Source of the DNA: Fibrobacterota bacterium
GTDB taxonomy: Bacteria; Fibrobacterota; Fibrobacteria; UBA11236
Assembly: GCA_028287505.1 (NCBI GenBank)
Contig: JAQBPN010000080.1
Span: forward strand, 1 to 64,000
DNA: 64,000 nt
Reading direction: 5' to 3'
Position numbers and translations under genes: made by a program. Below are positions 27,871 through 36,921 of the stretch, piece after piece. The notes beneath the pieces were generated by a model. The model was not told the DNA's origin, did no database searches, and saw nothing but the letters and a program-made list of their open reading frames with translations. The first letter of the stretch is position 1, and each line of letters opens with the position of its first letter.

Positions 27871-28782
27871 TTAGGGAACTTTGCGGGACCCGGGATGTGT
27901 ACGATCCGAGAAACGATCCAGGGTGTCCGGAGCCAGGGCCCGGTTGAGGTTTCCGCTGCGGAATCCCGCCGGATCGATTTCCATTTCCGTGAACCCGAGA
28001 TCCCGCAACCGGGCCGCCAAATCCCGCTTCGTCGCGGCCGTGAAGAGGTCCAATTGATCGCCGGGAACCTCGATGCGGGCCAGGTTGCCGTAATGCCTGA
28101 GCCGGAATTCCCGGAATCCCATCCCGGCCAGCATGGCTTCTCCCGCCTCCACGGCCGCGAGCTTGGCGGGCGTCACCGCGCTGCCGTAGGGGATTCGGCT
28201 GCTGAGGCAGGGTTGGGCGGCTTTTTCCGAAGTTGGCAGGCCGATGGCCCGCGACAAGGCGCGCACTTCCGCTTTGCCCAGGGTCGCTTCCGCCAAAGGC
28301 GCCAGGGCCCCGTGGGCTTCCGCCGCCTTGCGGCCGGGCCGGTAATCCAGGGTATCGTCCAGGTTACCTCCGTAGAGCAGGGCCGCGCGGGATCCGGAGT
28401 CCGCTGCGAAGCGGTCCAGATGCTGGAACAGATCGGCCTTGCAGTGAAAGCACCGGTCGGGCCCGTTGGCCACGTAGGCGGGGTTTTCGAACTCGGTGGC
28501 CCGGTAGGTTTTCAGTTCTACGTCCATGAGCGCCGCAAGCTCCACGGCCTCAAGGCGTTCCTGCTCCGCCAGGGAAGGACCAACCGCCAGGCAGGCCGTG
28601 ACCTTGGCCCGGCCCAGAACGTGGCGGGCCACCGCCGTGAGCAGGGTGGAGTCCACGCCTCCGGAAAATCCGATCAGGACCTCCCCCAGGCCGCGCAGCC
28701 TCTCCTGCAGCGCCAGGTACTTTTCCGCCAGGGCGGGATGGGAAATCCGGGTTCCGGAGAAGTCCAGGGAAGATGAATCCAT
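27871..28782 (-). CDS. larE: LarE-type ATP-dependent sacrificial sulfur transferase
   Basis: A 303-residue PP-loop ATPase: SGGVDST near residues 40-46 is the pyrophosphatase loop, RCFHCKADLF is the typical LarE cysteine block, and PCLSSRIPYG contains the cysteine that aligns with the sulfur-donating residue of characterised LarE. In Lactobacillus this enzyme adds sulfur to pyridinium biscarboxylate to make the nickel-pincer cofactor of lactate racemase. No larA, larB or larC lies in this window, so either they are elsewhere or this copy serves another nickel-pincer enzyme; some genomes carry larE alone. The next gene on the same strand (TIGR02147) starts 155 bases downstream of its stop. Confidence 0.9.
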   Translation of the reverse strand: MDSSSLDFSGTRISHPALAEKYLALQERLRGLGEVLIGFSGGVDSTLLTAVARHVLGRAKVTACLAVGPSLAEQERLEAVELAALMDVELKTYRATEFENPAYVANGPDRCFHCKADLFQHLDRFAADSGSRAALLYGGNLDDTLDYRPGRKAAEAHGALAPLAEATLGKAEVRALSRAIGLPTSEKAAQPCLSSRIPYGSAVTPAKLAAVEAGEAMLAGMGFREFRLRHYGNLARIEVPGDQLDLFTAATKRDLAARLRDLGFTEMEIDPAGFRSGNLNRALAPDTLDRFSDRTHPGSRKVP

Positions 28783-28812
28783 GGGGAAAAAATACCTATC
28801 CGACGGGGAAGT

Positions 28813-29448
28813 TCACTCTCCGTCTTCGTGAAGCGCGGAACGGCCGGATTCGGCGCCTTCCGCGGAACCGGGACCGGTGGGGGATTGCTTGTCCGGGGCG
28901 GAAGCCTGGGCTTGCGGAACCGCCTGCGGATCCGGAGCCCGGGGTGTCTTGGCGGCGGAGAGATCGGCGAGGATGGTGCGTTGCGTGTAGGGATAGCAGG
29001 GCAGGTCCCTCACCCGGATTTCCGACCACTCGCCCCCGACGAATGCGGTATCCGTATCCTTATACCCGAAGTAGAAGCAGCGGTTGTCGTGGTCGTACAT
29101 GCGCCTGTCCTTCACCGGCCTTTCGATGGCATTCCAGATTTCGATGCGCAGGGCCAAGATGGCGGCCTGGCCCGTTGCCGAATCACCCAGGTTCAACAAC
29201 ACCATGTCCGGAGCGCAATTGAAACACCGCACGCCTTCGAGGGTCCCCATGAAAGTCCCCGGGTCCCCCGCCGGAATGGTTTGCACGGTCTGGGACAAAA
29301 GAATGGTGTCCGCCAGGGCCTTGGCCGGGGAAGCGGCGGAATGGGCCGCTGGAGCGGGTTTGGGCCTGGCCTTGATTCCCATCCAACTCCAGGAGGGCAG
29401 GGTGAAGAGAAGGATAAGGCAAAAGCGGCGCGGGGCTGGTGATTTCAT
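28813..29448 (-). CDS. Secreted protein of unknown function
   Basis: A 211-residue protein read from the ATG at 29448, which gives a basic N-terminus and hydrophobic core (MKSPAPRRFCLILLFTLPSW), a likely signal peptide; the frame also extends upstream to 29535 without this feature. The central part (about residues 55-150) looks like a small beta domain: GVRCFNCAPDMVLLNLGDS, ALRIEIWNAIERPVKDRRM, FYFGYKDTDTAFVGGEW. The C-terminal 50 residues are rich in Pro, Ala, Gln and Ser and look disordered. I do not recognise the family. It lies 30 bases upstream of larE on the same strand, so co-transcription is likely. Confidence 0.65.
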   Translation of the reverse strand: MKSPAPRRFCLILLFTLPSWSWMGIKARPKPAPAAHSAASPAKALADTILLSQTVQTIPAGDPGTFMGTLEGVRCFNCAPDMVLLNLGDSATGQAAILALRIEIWNAIERPVKDRRMYDHDNRCFYFGYKDTDTAFVGGEWSEIRVRDLPCYPYTQRTILADLSAAKTPRAPDPQAVPQAQASAPDKQSPTGPGSAEGAESGRSALHEDGE

Positions 29449-29727
29449 CGGAGTCCTAGGGTACGACGTCGGAAATAGACATAAAAGAACGCCGCCCGGC
29501 AATTCCCGCCGCGCCGCGGACGCTTTGGACGACACCCGTACAGCTTGTGCGTAACCATGAGCGAAGGTTGGAGTCTTTAGGCGATTTCAACCAAGCCCCC
29601 AAGTCCGGCAAGTTTTTGATGGGGCTAAATCAGGCCGGGAAAACCATTCCCGTCAAATCCGGGTAAGGGCGTTGCGCGGGCCTATTACCGGCGCTTACCA
29701 TGTCCGTATCGGGATTACGGGGCGGAA

Positions 29728-30909
29728 ATGATTCAGCTTTCCATGGATGAAATCCAACCGGGGATGAGGGTGGCCAGATCCGTTCTGGGAACGGGATCCG
29801 GAGCCCAACTGGCCGCCGGTTACGTGCTTGACGAAGCCGTCATCGCCCGTTGCCGCAAATCCGGGATGCGCTCCCTGTGGGTATCCCTGGAAGGGGAAGA
29901 CGAGCTTCCCGCCGGCAACATCAACGATCAACTCGCCCTCCAGGCCCAGCATGCCTGGAAGGACAACATGGACATCCTGAGGAAAATCGGCGAGACCCAG
30001 GACATCACCCTGGAAAACCTGAGCAAGTTCAAATCGGACCCCGGCAGGTTCAAGGACATCGTCGCCACCGAGCGCCTCAAGAACATCGTCGACCAGATCC
30101 TCAAATCCATCCTCAGCATGGAACCGCTGGTGGTGAACCTGGCCTCCATGCGCACCGACGACGGCTATCTGCACCAGCATGCCTTGGACGTGACCATTAC
30201 CACGACCATGATCGCCTCCAGGTTGAAGTATCCTGTCCAGGACATCCAGGAGTTGGCGCTGGGATGCTTCCTCATGGATTTGGGGATGATCATCATCCCC
30301 CAGGATGCCATGAAGAATGTCGGAGCCCCTTCCGAAAAGCTGAAGCTCCTGATGCATGAGCATCCCGCGGTGGGTTTCACCATTCTGCGCGCGAACGGCG
30401 GCGTGCCCATCAACGCCGCCCACGTGGCCTACCAGCACCATGAAAGCATGGACGGATGCGGATATCCCCGGGGTCTGACCGCGCCGGATCAATTTCCCCA
30501 GAAGACCATCACCAACGAAGGCGGCCATATCCACCGCTACGCCCAAGTGGTGGCGGTGGCGGACCAATACATTTCCGCCATTTCCCCGCGCCCGGGAATC
30601 GCGCCGATGACGCCCACGGAAGCGATACGCATGCTCATTTCCGATGCCGGCGTCCGCTTGAACACCCACGTCGTCAATGCCCTCATCACCCTGATCCCGG
30701 TTTTCCCCCTGGGCACCCGGGTCCTGATCGCCAAGTCGCCCCGCTCCCTTCTGGTGGGCCATCTGGGCGTGGTGACCAAGTGCAACCCCGCCGACAAAGA
30801 GAGGCCCCAGGTGCTTCTCCTTTTCGATAAATTCAGGCGGAAGATCAAACCCATCCTCATCGATCTGGCGGAAGAGAACGGGTTCGCGTTGCAGTTCGCG
30901 TCGCTGTAG
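29728..30909 (+). CDS. HD-GYP domain protein with a degenerate HD motif
   Basis: A 393-residue protein. The first 55 residues resemble the N-terminal domain common before HD-GYP domains (IQPGMRVARSVL, GYVLDEAVIARCRKSGMRSLWV). Residues about 140-330 form the HD-GYP domain: DGYLHQHALDV with His151, MHEHPAVGF with His210 and His212, QHHESMDGCGYP (His237, His238 and the GYP signature). However, the HDIGK core of active phosphodiesterases reads MDLGM here (183-187): the metal-binding His is replaced by Met and the Lys is lost, while Asp184 is kept. It may therefore bind cyclic di-GMP or a partner without cutting it. The C-terminus is a small beta domain (HLGVVTKCN, LLLFDKF). GGGCGGAA precedes the ATG. 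Confidence 0.9.
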   Translation: MIQLSMDEIQPGMRVARSVLGTGSGAQLAAGYVLDEAVIARCRKSGMRSLWVSLEGEDELPAGNINDQLALQAQHAWKDNMDILRKIGETQDITLENLSKFKSDPGRFKDIVATERLKNIVDQILKSILSMEPLVVNLASMRTDDGYLHQHALDVTITTTMIASRLKYPVQDIQELALGCFLMDLGMIIIPQDAMKNVGAPSEKLKLLMHEHPAVGFTILRANGGVPINAAHVAYQHHESMDGCGYPRGLTAPDQFPQKTITNEGGHIHRYAQVVAVADQYISAISPRPGIAPMTPTEAIRMLISDAGVRLNTHVVNALITLIPVFPLGTRVLIAKSPRSLLVGHLGVVTKCNPADKERPQVLLLFDKFRRKIKPILIDLAEENGFALQFASL

Positions 30910-31098
30910 GGCTGGCGCCCGTCGAGGGCGCTTTATTCCGAGAATCGTCCGGACCGTACAATCCCCGGAAATTGCAATACAAACCCAAAGAAGATATAAT
31001 TGGTTACCGCCAGAAAACCCGGATTTCCGGGCCTTGGCGGCCATGGATCCGCCGGCCTGAAACCGGGCGGTCCCGGCGATTGTTTCGCAGAGGGATGG

Positions 31099-31395
31099 AT
31101 GGAAACCGAAATCAAAGTCCAGATCGTACTGTCGATCTTCCTTTCCCTGGAACTCCTGGCGCTTTACATGATCATCATCCGCACCGTCGCCAATCTGGAA
31201 TATTCCTTCAACCGCATCGAAGCCATCGTCAACCGGGAAGTCCAGCTCTCCATGCGCAACAAGGAACTGGAGAAAAAGGCCAAGGAAAAGGCCCAGCAGA
31301 ACGACATGAACAAGGGCAAGAAGAACGACCTGCTGCTGAACATCCCGTTCATGGAACGCCTGAGCAAGGAAAAGAAGAAGGACGGGCATGGTTAA
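31099..31395 (+). CDS. Small membrane-anchored coiled-coil protein upstream of gmk
   Basis: A 98-residue protein. The ATG at 31099 follows AGAGGGATGG; earlier in-frame starts add a Gly/Pro-rich stretch without a ribosome site. Residues about 7-28 (IVLSIFLSLELLALYMIIIRT) form one membrane helix, followed by a charged helix likely to be coiled coil (FNRIEAIVNREVQLSMRNKE and LEKKAKEKAQQNDMNKGKKN). The C-terminus is strongly basic. Its last 8 bases overlap the start of guanylate kinase, so the two should be translated together. I recognise no family. Confidence 0.75.
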   Translation: METEIKVQIVLSIFLSLELLALYMIIIRTVANLEYSFNRIEAIVNREVQLSMRNKELEKKAKEKAQQNDMNKGKKNDLLLNIPFMERLSKEKKKDGHG

Positions 31396-31999
31396 GCCCG
31401 GCAAGCTCATCGTTTTCTCCGCTCCTTCGGGTGCGGGCAAAAGCACTTTGAAGGACGCCCTGATGTCCCGCTTTCCCTCCTTGCGCTATTCCGTTTCCGC
31501 CACCACGCGCAAACCGCGTCCCGGCGAGCAGGAAGGCGTGCATTACTTCTTCCGGAACCAGGACGAATTCCGTTCCATGATCGACCGGCAGGAACTGGTC
31601 GAGCATATGCAGGTGCACGGCAACTACTACGGCACGCCGCGCACTCCCATCCTGAAAGCGTTGCAGGAAGGCCACAGCGTCATCCTGGATCTGGACGTCT
31701 ACGGCAAGGTGAATTTCGACAAGGCCTTCCCGGACGCGCTGGGAATCCTCATCGTGCCGCCCAGCCTGGAAGAATTGGAGCGCCGCCTGGTGGCGCGCAA
31801 GTCCGACGACGAGGAGACCATCCGCGTGCGTTTGCAGAACGCCACCCGCGAACTGGAGTTCGCCACGCGCGAAGGCAAGTACGAGTATACGGTTGTGAAC
31901 GACAACTTCCATTACGCTCTGGAAGAGTTGACCCGCATCCTGGAACGGGAAATCGGGGAAACCGCCCAAGTCCGCCCCCAGGCCCAGGACAAGCGTTAG
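31388..31999 (+). CDS. gmk: Guanylate kinase
   Basis: A 203-residue enzyme that phosphorylates GMP to GDP with ATP in nucleotide metabolism. The P-loop APSGAGKST (residues 12-20), the GMP-binding SATTRKPRPGEQEGVHYFF, GNYYGTP, DLDVYG and the lid ERRLVARKSDDEETIRVRL are all typical. Length matches the family. The start overlaps the small membrane protein gene by eight bases. Unlike many genomes, no yicC or rpoZ is adjacent here. Confidence 0.98.
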   Translation: MVKPGKLIVFSAPSGAGKSTLKDALMSRFPSLRYSVSATTRKPRPGEQEGVHYFFRNQDEFRSMIDRQELVEHMQVHGNYYGTPRTPILKALQEGHSVILDLDVYGKVNFDKAFPDALGILIVPPSLEELERRLVARKSDDEETIRVRLQNATRELEFATREGKYEYTVVNDNFHYALEELTRILEREIGETAQVRPQAQDKR

Positions 32000-32027
32000 G
32001 CGTTTCCGCCCCGCGTTTTCAGACATT

Positions 32028-32053
32028 CCCCAATTCACGAATTCTGGGGTTTT
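32028..32053 (+). terminator. Probable terminator after gmk
   Basis: CCCCA and TGGGG enclose a smaller ATT/AAT stem with a two-base bulge, and TTTT follows. It lies 28 bases after the gmk stop. The stem is modest, so this is only probable. Confidence 0.5.
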
Positions 32054-32146
32054 GCAATCGCCTTCACATGGAGGTAGCATATCGTCCCGCTCCCTTCGTT
32101 ATCTTTCCGGATGAAGCAGATACTCCCACCTCCGAAAGGAAATCCC

Positions 32147-32845
32147 ATGCCTATTCGCACGCGCATCTCCGCCTGGTTCTGTCTCCTATTCTTGCCGGCC
32201 ATCGCCGCCGCAGGGGCTTTCCCGGGCAAAGTCATCCTGGCCAAGCGCTCGACCGGCCCGGATACCCTGGTATTTCCGGGCTTGGCCAAGGCGGACGTAG
32301 CCGGTTTCTGGTCTTTGGATGAGGAGATCGGATTGGATGTACAGGTGACGTTCGAAAACTTTTTCGGGTCCGACGGTTCCTGGGAAGGTCGCGCCCAGTT
32401 GACCGAAGACGGGTTGAGCCAGGCGATCCACGGGTTCGGAACCTGGACGATCCGGAACGACATCATCATCGTCAAAACGGATCCGAACCGTTGCGTTTCC
32501 CAGGGCGAAGAATTCGTGGACTGCGCCGACACGACCTCTTCCTTACTGAAGATCCGGTTCGCAGGGACAACCAAAACCCTCGTCGATGTTACCGACGGTG
32601 ATGAAGCCGACGTGGGCGAGTTCGTCGGGGCGCAGAAGCAGTTCACCCTGCCCGATCTGATCTCGACCTCCGTTTTCGGCGCGCGGGGCGATGGAAAAGC
32701 TCCGGCGCGCGGCATGCGGCTTTCCGTGATCGGCGCGGGAGCCGGGATTCGGAATCAGATGGGAGGCGGTTTCGATATCAGCGGCAGGAAATCAATCCGC
32801 CTGGGTGCCGCCGGTGTGCGGATTTCCCCTCCGGAAAACCGCTGA
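32147..32845 (+). CDS. Secreted protein of unknown function, beta-rich
   Basis: A 232-residue protein. The ATG at 32147 follows GAAAGGAAAT and opens a signal peptide (MPIRTRISAWFCLLFLPAIAAAGA). The mature part is rich in beta strands: residues about 40-140 contain VAGFWSLDEEIGLDVQVTFE, WEGRAQLTEDG and GTWTIRNDIIIVKTDP, with a pair of cysteines in NRCVSQGEEFVDCAD, resembling a small lipocalin-like or 'GTW' barrel domain. A Gly/Arg-rich stretch ends the protein (GAGAGIRNQMGGGFDISGRK). No family can be named. It converges on purQ with seven bases between the stops. Confidence 0.7.
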   Translation: MPIRTRISAWFCLLFLPAIAAAGAFPGKVILAKRSTGPDTLVFPGLAKADVAGFWSLDEEIGLDVQVTFENFFGSDGSWEGRAQLTEDGLSQAIHGFGTWTIRNDIIIVKTDPNRCVSQGEEFVDCADTTSSLLKIRFAGTTKTLVDVTDGDEADVGEFVGAQKQFTLPDLISTSVFGARGDGKAPARGMRLSVIGAGAGIRNQMGGGFDISGRKSIRLGAAGVRISPPENR

Positions 32846-32852
32846 CCGGCTT

Positions 32853-33689
32853 TCAGCCGCGCACGTAATCGACGGCGTTCCGGAAAATCCGGATGCCTTC
32901 GCCTTCGCCCTTCAGCCCAAGCTTCTGCCATTGGGGATGATTGGTCGCCAGCATGTGGGCTTCCGGATGGGGCATGAGCCCGAAGATGAGGCCGTCCGCG
33001 CTGGAGATCCCGGCGATATGATCGACGGAGCCATTCGGGTTGAGCGGATAGGCGGCCGCGCCTTCCCCGGGGTTGGCTCCCGTGGCGGTCGAATAGCGCA
33101 GGCTGATCTGGCCGTTGCGTTTGAGGGCCGCCAGGGTTTCCGCGTCCTTGGGAATGAACTTGCCTTCCCCGTGGCGGATGGGCAGATAGATGCGCTCGAT
33201 GCCGCGGGTCCAGATGCTTTTGGAAGCCGGGTCGCCGGAGAGATGGCACCAGCGATCCTCGAAGCGGCCCGAATCGTTGTAGGTCAGGGTGGTGTTCTGT
33301 TCGAATTCGGTTGCCGCCGCGCCCATGGCATTGGCCGTGCTTCCGGACATATCGAGCTTACCGGGCAGGATGCCCAGCTTCACCAAAACCTGGAACCCGT
33401 TGCAGATGCCGATCATGGGAACCTTGCGCTCCGCGGCTTTGTGCAGATCCTCCGCCAGGGAATGCTTCAGCTTGTTGGCGAACACGCGTCCGCTGGCGAT
33501 ATGGTCGCCGAAGGAAAAGCCTCCGGGCACGGCGATGACGTCGAACTCGGACAGGGCCGGTTTCCGGGCGATGAGATCGTTGATGTGCACGCGCCGGGGC
33601 TCGCCGCCGGCGAGGGCGAAGCTGTGGGCCAGCTCGTTGTCCGAGTTGATCCCGTACCCGGTGATGATTGCTATCCGAGGCTTACCCAT
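32853..33689 (-). CDS. purQ: Phosphoribosylformylglycinamidine synthase, glutaminase subunit PurQ
   Basis: A 278-residue class I glutamine amidotransferase that supplies ammonia from glutamine to FGAM synthase in purine synthesis. The N-terminus (PRIAIITGYGINSDNELAHSF), the oxyanion loop PGGFSFGDHIASGR, the nucleophile elbow GICNGFQVLVKLG with catalytic Cys, and the C-terminal LMPHPEAHM with His and Glu complete the triad. It is somewhat longer than Gram-positive PurQ, more like the form that pairs with large PurL. I chose the ATG at 33689; a TTG at 33704 is also in frame and would overlap the purL stop. It follows purL immediately, so the two form an operon and a complex. Confidence 0.95.
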   Translation of the reverse strand: MGKPRIAIITGYGINSDNELAHSFALAGGEPRRVHINDLIARKPALSEFDVIAVPGGFSFGDHIASGRVFANKLKHSLAEDLHKAAERKVPMIGICNGFQVLVKLGILPGKLDMSGSTANAMGAAATEFEQNTTLTYNDSGRFEDRWCHLSGDPASKSIWTRGIERIYLPIRHGEGKFIPKDAETLAALKRNGQISLRYSTATGANPGEGAAAYPLNPNGSVDHIAGISSADGLIFGLMPHPEAHMLATNHPQWQKLGLKGEGEGIRIFRNAVDYVRG

Positions 33690-33697
33690 TTTTGCGC

Positions 33698-36600
33698 TTA
33701 CCAATCCAGAGGCCGGCGCCAGCTCGCGAACATTTCGTCGATACCGGCGGAAAAGAGGAAACCAGGGTCCGCGGACCCGGAACCGGCGCTTCCGGGGGAA
33801 GCGTCGCGAATCACCAGGTCCTGACGGTCGGTGACTTCGCCGATACAGGCGAAGGGGACCTTGATGGCTGTTGCACCGGAACCACCGTTATGGAATAAGG
33901 CTTCGAACGCAACGCAATTCTGCGGTGTCACGGTGATCACGAACCGGCTTTGGCTTTCCGAGAACAGCTTGGCGCCCGGGGTCAATGCCTCCAGGGACGC
34001 ATCGGTCGGCAAGGCCGCCAGGTCCACGGTCGCGCCCAGGCGTCCGGCCATGCAGACTTCCGCGATGGCGGTGAACAGGCCGCCGTCGGAACAATCATGG
34101 GCGGAACGGACCAGACCCTTTTCGATGGCGTCCGCCAGGCGATGGTACAGGGCGAGGGCGGAAACCGCGTCCACCTTGGGCACCGCGTTGCCGGTGAAGC
34201 CGAGCTGGCGGAAATATTCCGAACCGCCCAATTCGTTCCGGGTCACGCCCAGCGCGTACAGGCGATCGCCCGCCGCTTTGGCGTCCATGGTGATGGTCTT
34301 TTCCACGTCGTCGATCTTGCCGATGACGGTGAACAACAGGGTGGGGGGCACGGAGATCTTGTCCTTGCCGCGGCCGTAATCGTTCTTCATCGAGTCCTTG
34401 CCGGAAATGAGCGGCAGACCGTAAGCGACGCAGTAATCGTACAGGGCCTGGTTGGAGCGGACCAAGTGAGCCAACTTGAGCTGACCGTCCGGCGTGTTCT
34501 CCGATTCCACCGGATCCGGCCAGCAGAAATTGTCCAGACCGGCCAGGGTGCCGGGGCGAGCGCCCACGGCCACGGCGTTGCGGACGGCCTCGTCCAGGGC
34601 GCAGGCGGTCATGTGGTAGCAATCGATGTCGCTGTAGCGCGGCACGATGCCGTGGGAGACCACCAGGCCTTCCTTGCGATCATACAAGGGGCGGACCACG
34701 GCGGCATCGCTGGGGCCGTCCGCCTTTTCCCCCACGAAGGGTTTGATCACGCTCATGCCCTGCACTTCATGATCGTACTGGCGGACCCAGCTTTCCTTGG
34801 AGCAGATGTTGAGGGCGGAGAGCAAGGTCAAGGCGTCCGCTTTCAGATCGCGGGAGGCCCAGAAATTGACGGGAGGTTCGCTATGGCGCGGGGGCGCCCA
34901 GCGGGCCTTGAGCTTGAGCTTGGGATTGCCTTCGTGCAGGAACTCCATGGACAGCGAGCAGGCCAGGCTGCCCTGGAAATAGGCTTCGAAGAGTCCGTCT
35001 CCGGAGAATTCGCCCAAGTCCGAGGCTTCCACGCCCCGACGCCGCGCCAGTTCCAGGAAGGCGGCCAGTTTTTCCGGCGGCACCGCGAAGGACATGCGCT
35101 CCTGCGCTTCCGAGACCAGGATCTCCCAAGGGTCCAGACCCGCGTATTTGAGCGGGGCCTTTTCGAGATGCATTTTGCAGCCGCCGCTCTCGCGCGCCAT
35201 CTCGCCCAAGGAAGAGGATAACCCGCCCGCACCGTTGTCGGTCACGAAGCGGTACAGTCCCTGATCGCGCGCTTCCAGCAGGAAGTCGCTCAACTTTTTC
35301 TGGGTGATGGGATCGCCGATTTGCACCGCCGAAGTGGGGGAGGCTTCCGTCAGCGCCGCCGAGGAAAAGGTCGCTCCGTGGATCCCGTCCTTGCCGATGC
35401 GTCCGCCGGCCATGAGGATGCGATCCCCGGGCTCGATGGTCTTCTGCCAGGAGGGCTTGCCGTTGACGGTGGAAGGATGCAGGCCGCCCGTGCCGCAGAA
35501 CACCAGGGGCTTGCCCAGGAAGCGATCGTCGAACACGATGCTGCCGTTCACGGTGGGGATGCCGCTCTCGTTGCCGCCGTCCTTGACGCCGCGGTGCACT
35601 TCCTTGAAAATGCGCCGGGGATGATGGAGCTTCTCCGGAATCGGCTTGTCGTAGAAGGGCGATGCGAAGCAGAACACGTCCGTGTTGAATATGGGCCGCG
35701 AGCCCATGCCGCTGCCCAGGATGTCCCGGTTGACTCCCACGATGCCGGTCATGGCGCCGCCGTAAGGATCCAGGGCGCTGGGGGAATTGTGGGTCTCCGC
35801 CTTCATGCTCACGTCCCAGTCTTCCGTGAACGCGATGATGCCGGCGTTGTCCGTGAAGACGGACTTGAGCCAGGGAGCCTTGGGCCGCACCTTCTCGGTG
35901 GCGGCCTTGATGTAAGTCTTGTAAAGGGAGGAGATGTTCTCGCGCTTGCCGGTTTCATCCGTGTACTCGATGTCGGCGGCGAAGATCTTGTGCTTGCAAT
36001 GCTCGCTCCAGGTCTGGGCCAGCACTTCCAGTTCCACGTCCGTAGGCGAAGCGGGCAATCCGGCCTTGGTGCGGTGGGCTACCGTTTCGGCGGCGGCATA
36101 ATAGGCTTTGATGGCCCGCATCTCGGCGATGGTGAGCGCCAGAACCTTTTCGTCCGAAAGCTTTTGCAGGGCCTCGTCGGATTCGGGAAGCTCGATGGTA
36201 CGGACTTCCGGCTTATGTTTGAACGTCACCTTGCCGGAGGTCTTGGGAATGGCGGGGGACTTCCGCCACTCTTCTTTGGAAAGGATCAGGTAGGTTTCGA
36301 TGAGGGGATTGGCCAAAAGCTTGGTGGCGATGGTTTCCGCATCCGCGCGGGTGAGAGCGCCCCAGAACTGGAACTGGCGGCCGGTGAAGACCTGGTCGTC
36401 GTCGGACAGGGTCCTGCCCAGAAGATCGGAGATGCCTTCGCGGCTGGATCGGCCCACGTTGTCCGTGACCCCGGGCTTGTAGCCCACTTCGATGAGGAAG
36501 TCGAAGCCGGCGGTTCCAAGGGAACCGGCGGCTCCAGGGGAACCGGTCGCCAGATGCGCATCGATGGCGAATTTTTCCGTGATGGGATCGGTGAACAGGT

Positions 36601-36784
36601 CCCGGGCGATGCGTTCTTTGGCTGTCCCGTCCAATTCCATTTCCAAGGTGTACACCGAAAGAGTCGCCGCCTTCGCCACCTTCTCGGCGGAAAAGCGGAA
36701 GGTCTCATGGAGGGTGGCTAGGATTTTCCGGGCTTGGGAATCGGTGGAGGGGGATTTCTGTCCGACCTCGATGCGTGTGAGCAA
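33698..36784 (-). CDS. purL: FGAM synthase PurL with two N-terminal PurS-like domains
   Basis: A 1028-residue protein for the fourth step of purine synthesis. The first ~75 residues (LTRIEVGQKSPSTDSQARK up to DPITEKFAID) and residues about 93-170 (DFLIEVGYKPGVTDNVGRSS up to ANPLIETYLIL) each match the PurS fold pattern, so both PurS copies appear fused in front of PurL. The rest carries the linker (TWSEHCKHKIFAADIEY), the ATP-binding KAETHNSPSALDPYGGAMTG, the GVKDGGNESGIPTVNG loop, and the second half with SGKDSMKNDY and HDCSDGGLFTAIAE. The start is a TTG with GAGGACA just before it. There is no PurQ domain; purQ is the next gene. No separate purS is seen nearby. Confidence 0.95.
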   Translation of the reverse strand: MLTRIEVGQKSPSTDSQARKILATLHETFRFSAEKVAKAATLSVYTLEMELDGTAKERIARDLFTDPITEKFAIDAHLATGSPGAAGSLGTAGFDFLIEVGYKPGVTDNVGRSSREGISDLLGRTLSDDDQVFTGRQFQFWGALTRADAETIATKLLANPLIETYLILSKEEWRKSPAIPKTSGKVTFKHKPEVRTIELPESDEALQKLSDEKVLALTIAEMRAIKAYYAAAETVAHRTKAGLPASPTDVELEVLAQTWSEHCKHKIFAADIEYTDETGKRENISSLYKTYIKAATEKVRPKAPWLKSVFTDNAGIIAFTEDWDVSMKAETHNSPSALDPYGGAMTGIVGVNRDILGSGMGSRPIFNTDVFCFASPFYDKPIPEKLHHPRRIFKEVHRGVKDGGNESGIPTVNGSIVFDDRFLGKPLVFCGTGGLHPSTVNGKPSWQKTIEPGDRILMAGGRIGKDGIHGATFSSAALTEASPTSAVQIGDPITQKKLSDFLLEARDQGLYRFVTDNGAGGLSSSLGEMARESGGCKMHLEKAPLKYAGLDPWEILVSEAQERMSFAVPPEKLAAFLELARRRGVEASDLGEFSGDGLFEAYFQGSLACSLSMEFLHEGNPKLKLKARWAPPRHSEPPVNFWASRDLKADALTLLSALNICSKESWVRQYDHEVQGMSVIKPFVGEKADGPSDAAVVRPLYDRKEGLVVSHGIVPRYSDIDCYHMTACALDEAVRNAVAVGARPGTLAGLDNFCWPDPVESENTPDGQLKLAHLVRSNQALYDYCVAYGLPLISGKDSMKNDYGRGKDKISVPPTLLFTVIGKIDDVEKTITMDAKAAGDRLYALGVTRNELGGSEYFRQLGFTGNAVPKVDAVSALALYHRLADAIEKGLVRSAHDCSDGGLFTAIAEVCMAGRLGATVDLAALPTDASLEALTPGAKLFSESQSRFVITVTPQNCVAFEALFHNGGSGATAIKVPFACIGEVTDRQDLVIRDASPGSAGSGSADPGFLFSAGIDEMFASWRRPLDW

Positions 36785-36921
36785 GCAATGTCCTCTGGCC
36801 AGGTAGCCGGATGAATCCGGGAGCCGGGAAAGCCGGAACCCGCGGGTTTAGCACCCGCCGGTAAATTTAGTACCGGGCGCCCGGGCGATCAAAGCGCGGG
36901 GCCGGTATCCGCGCCGAAAGG

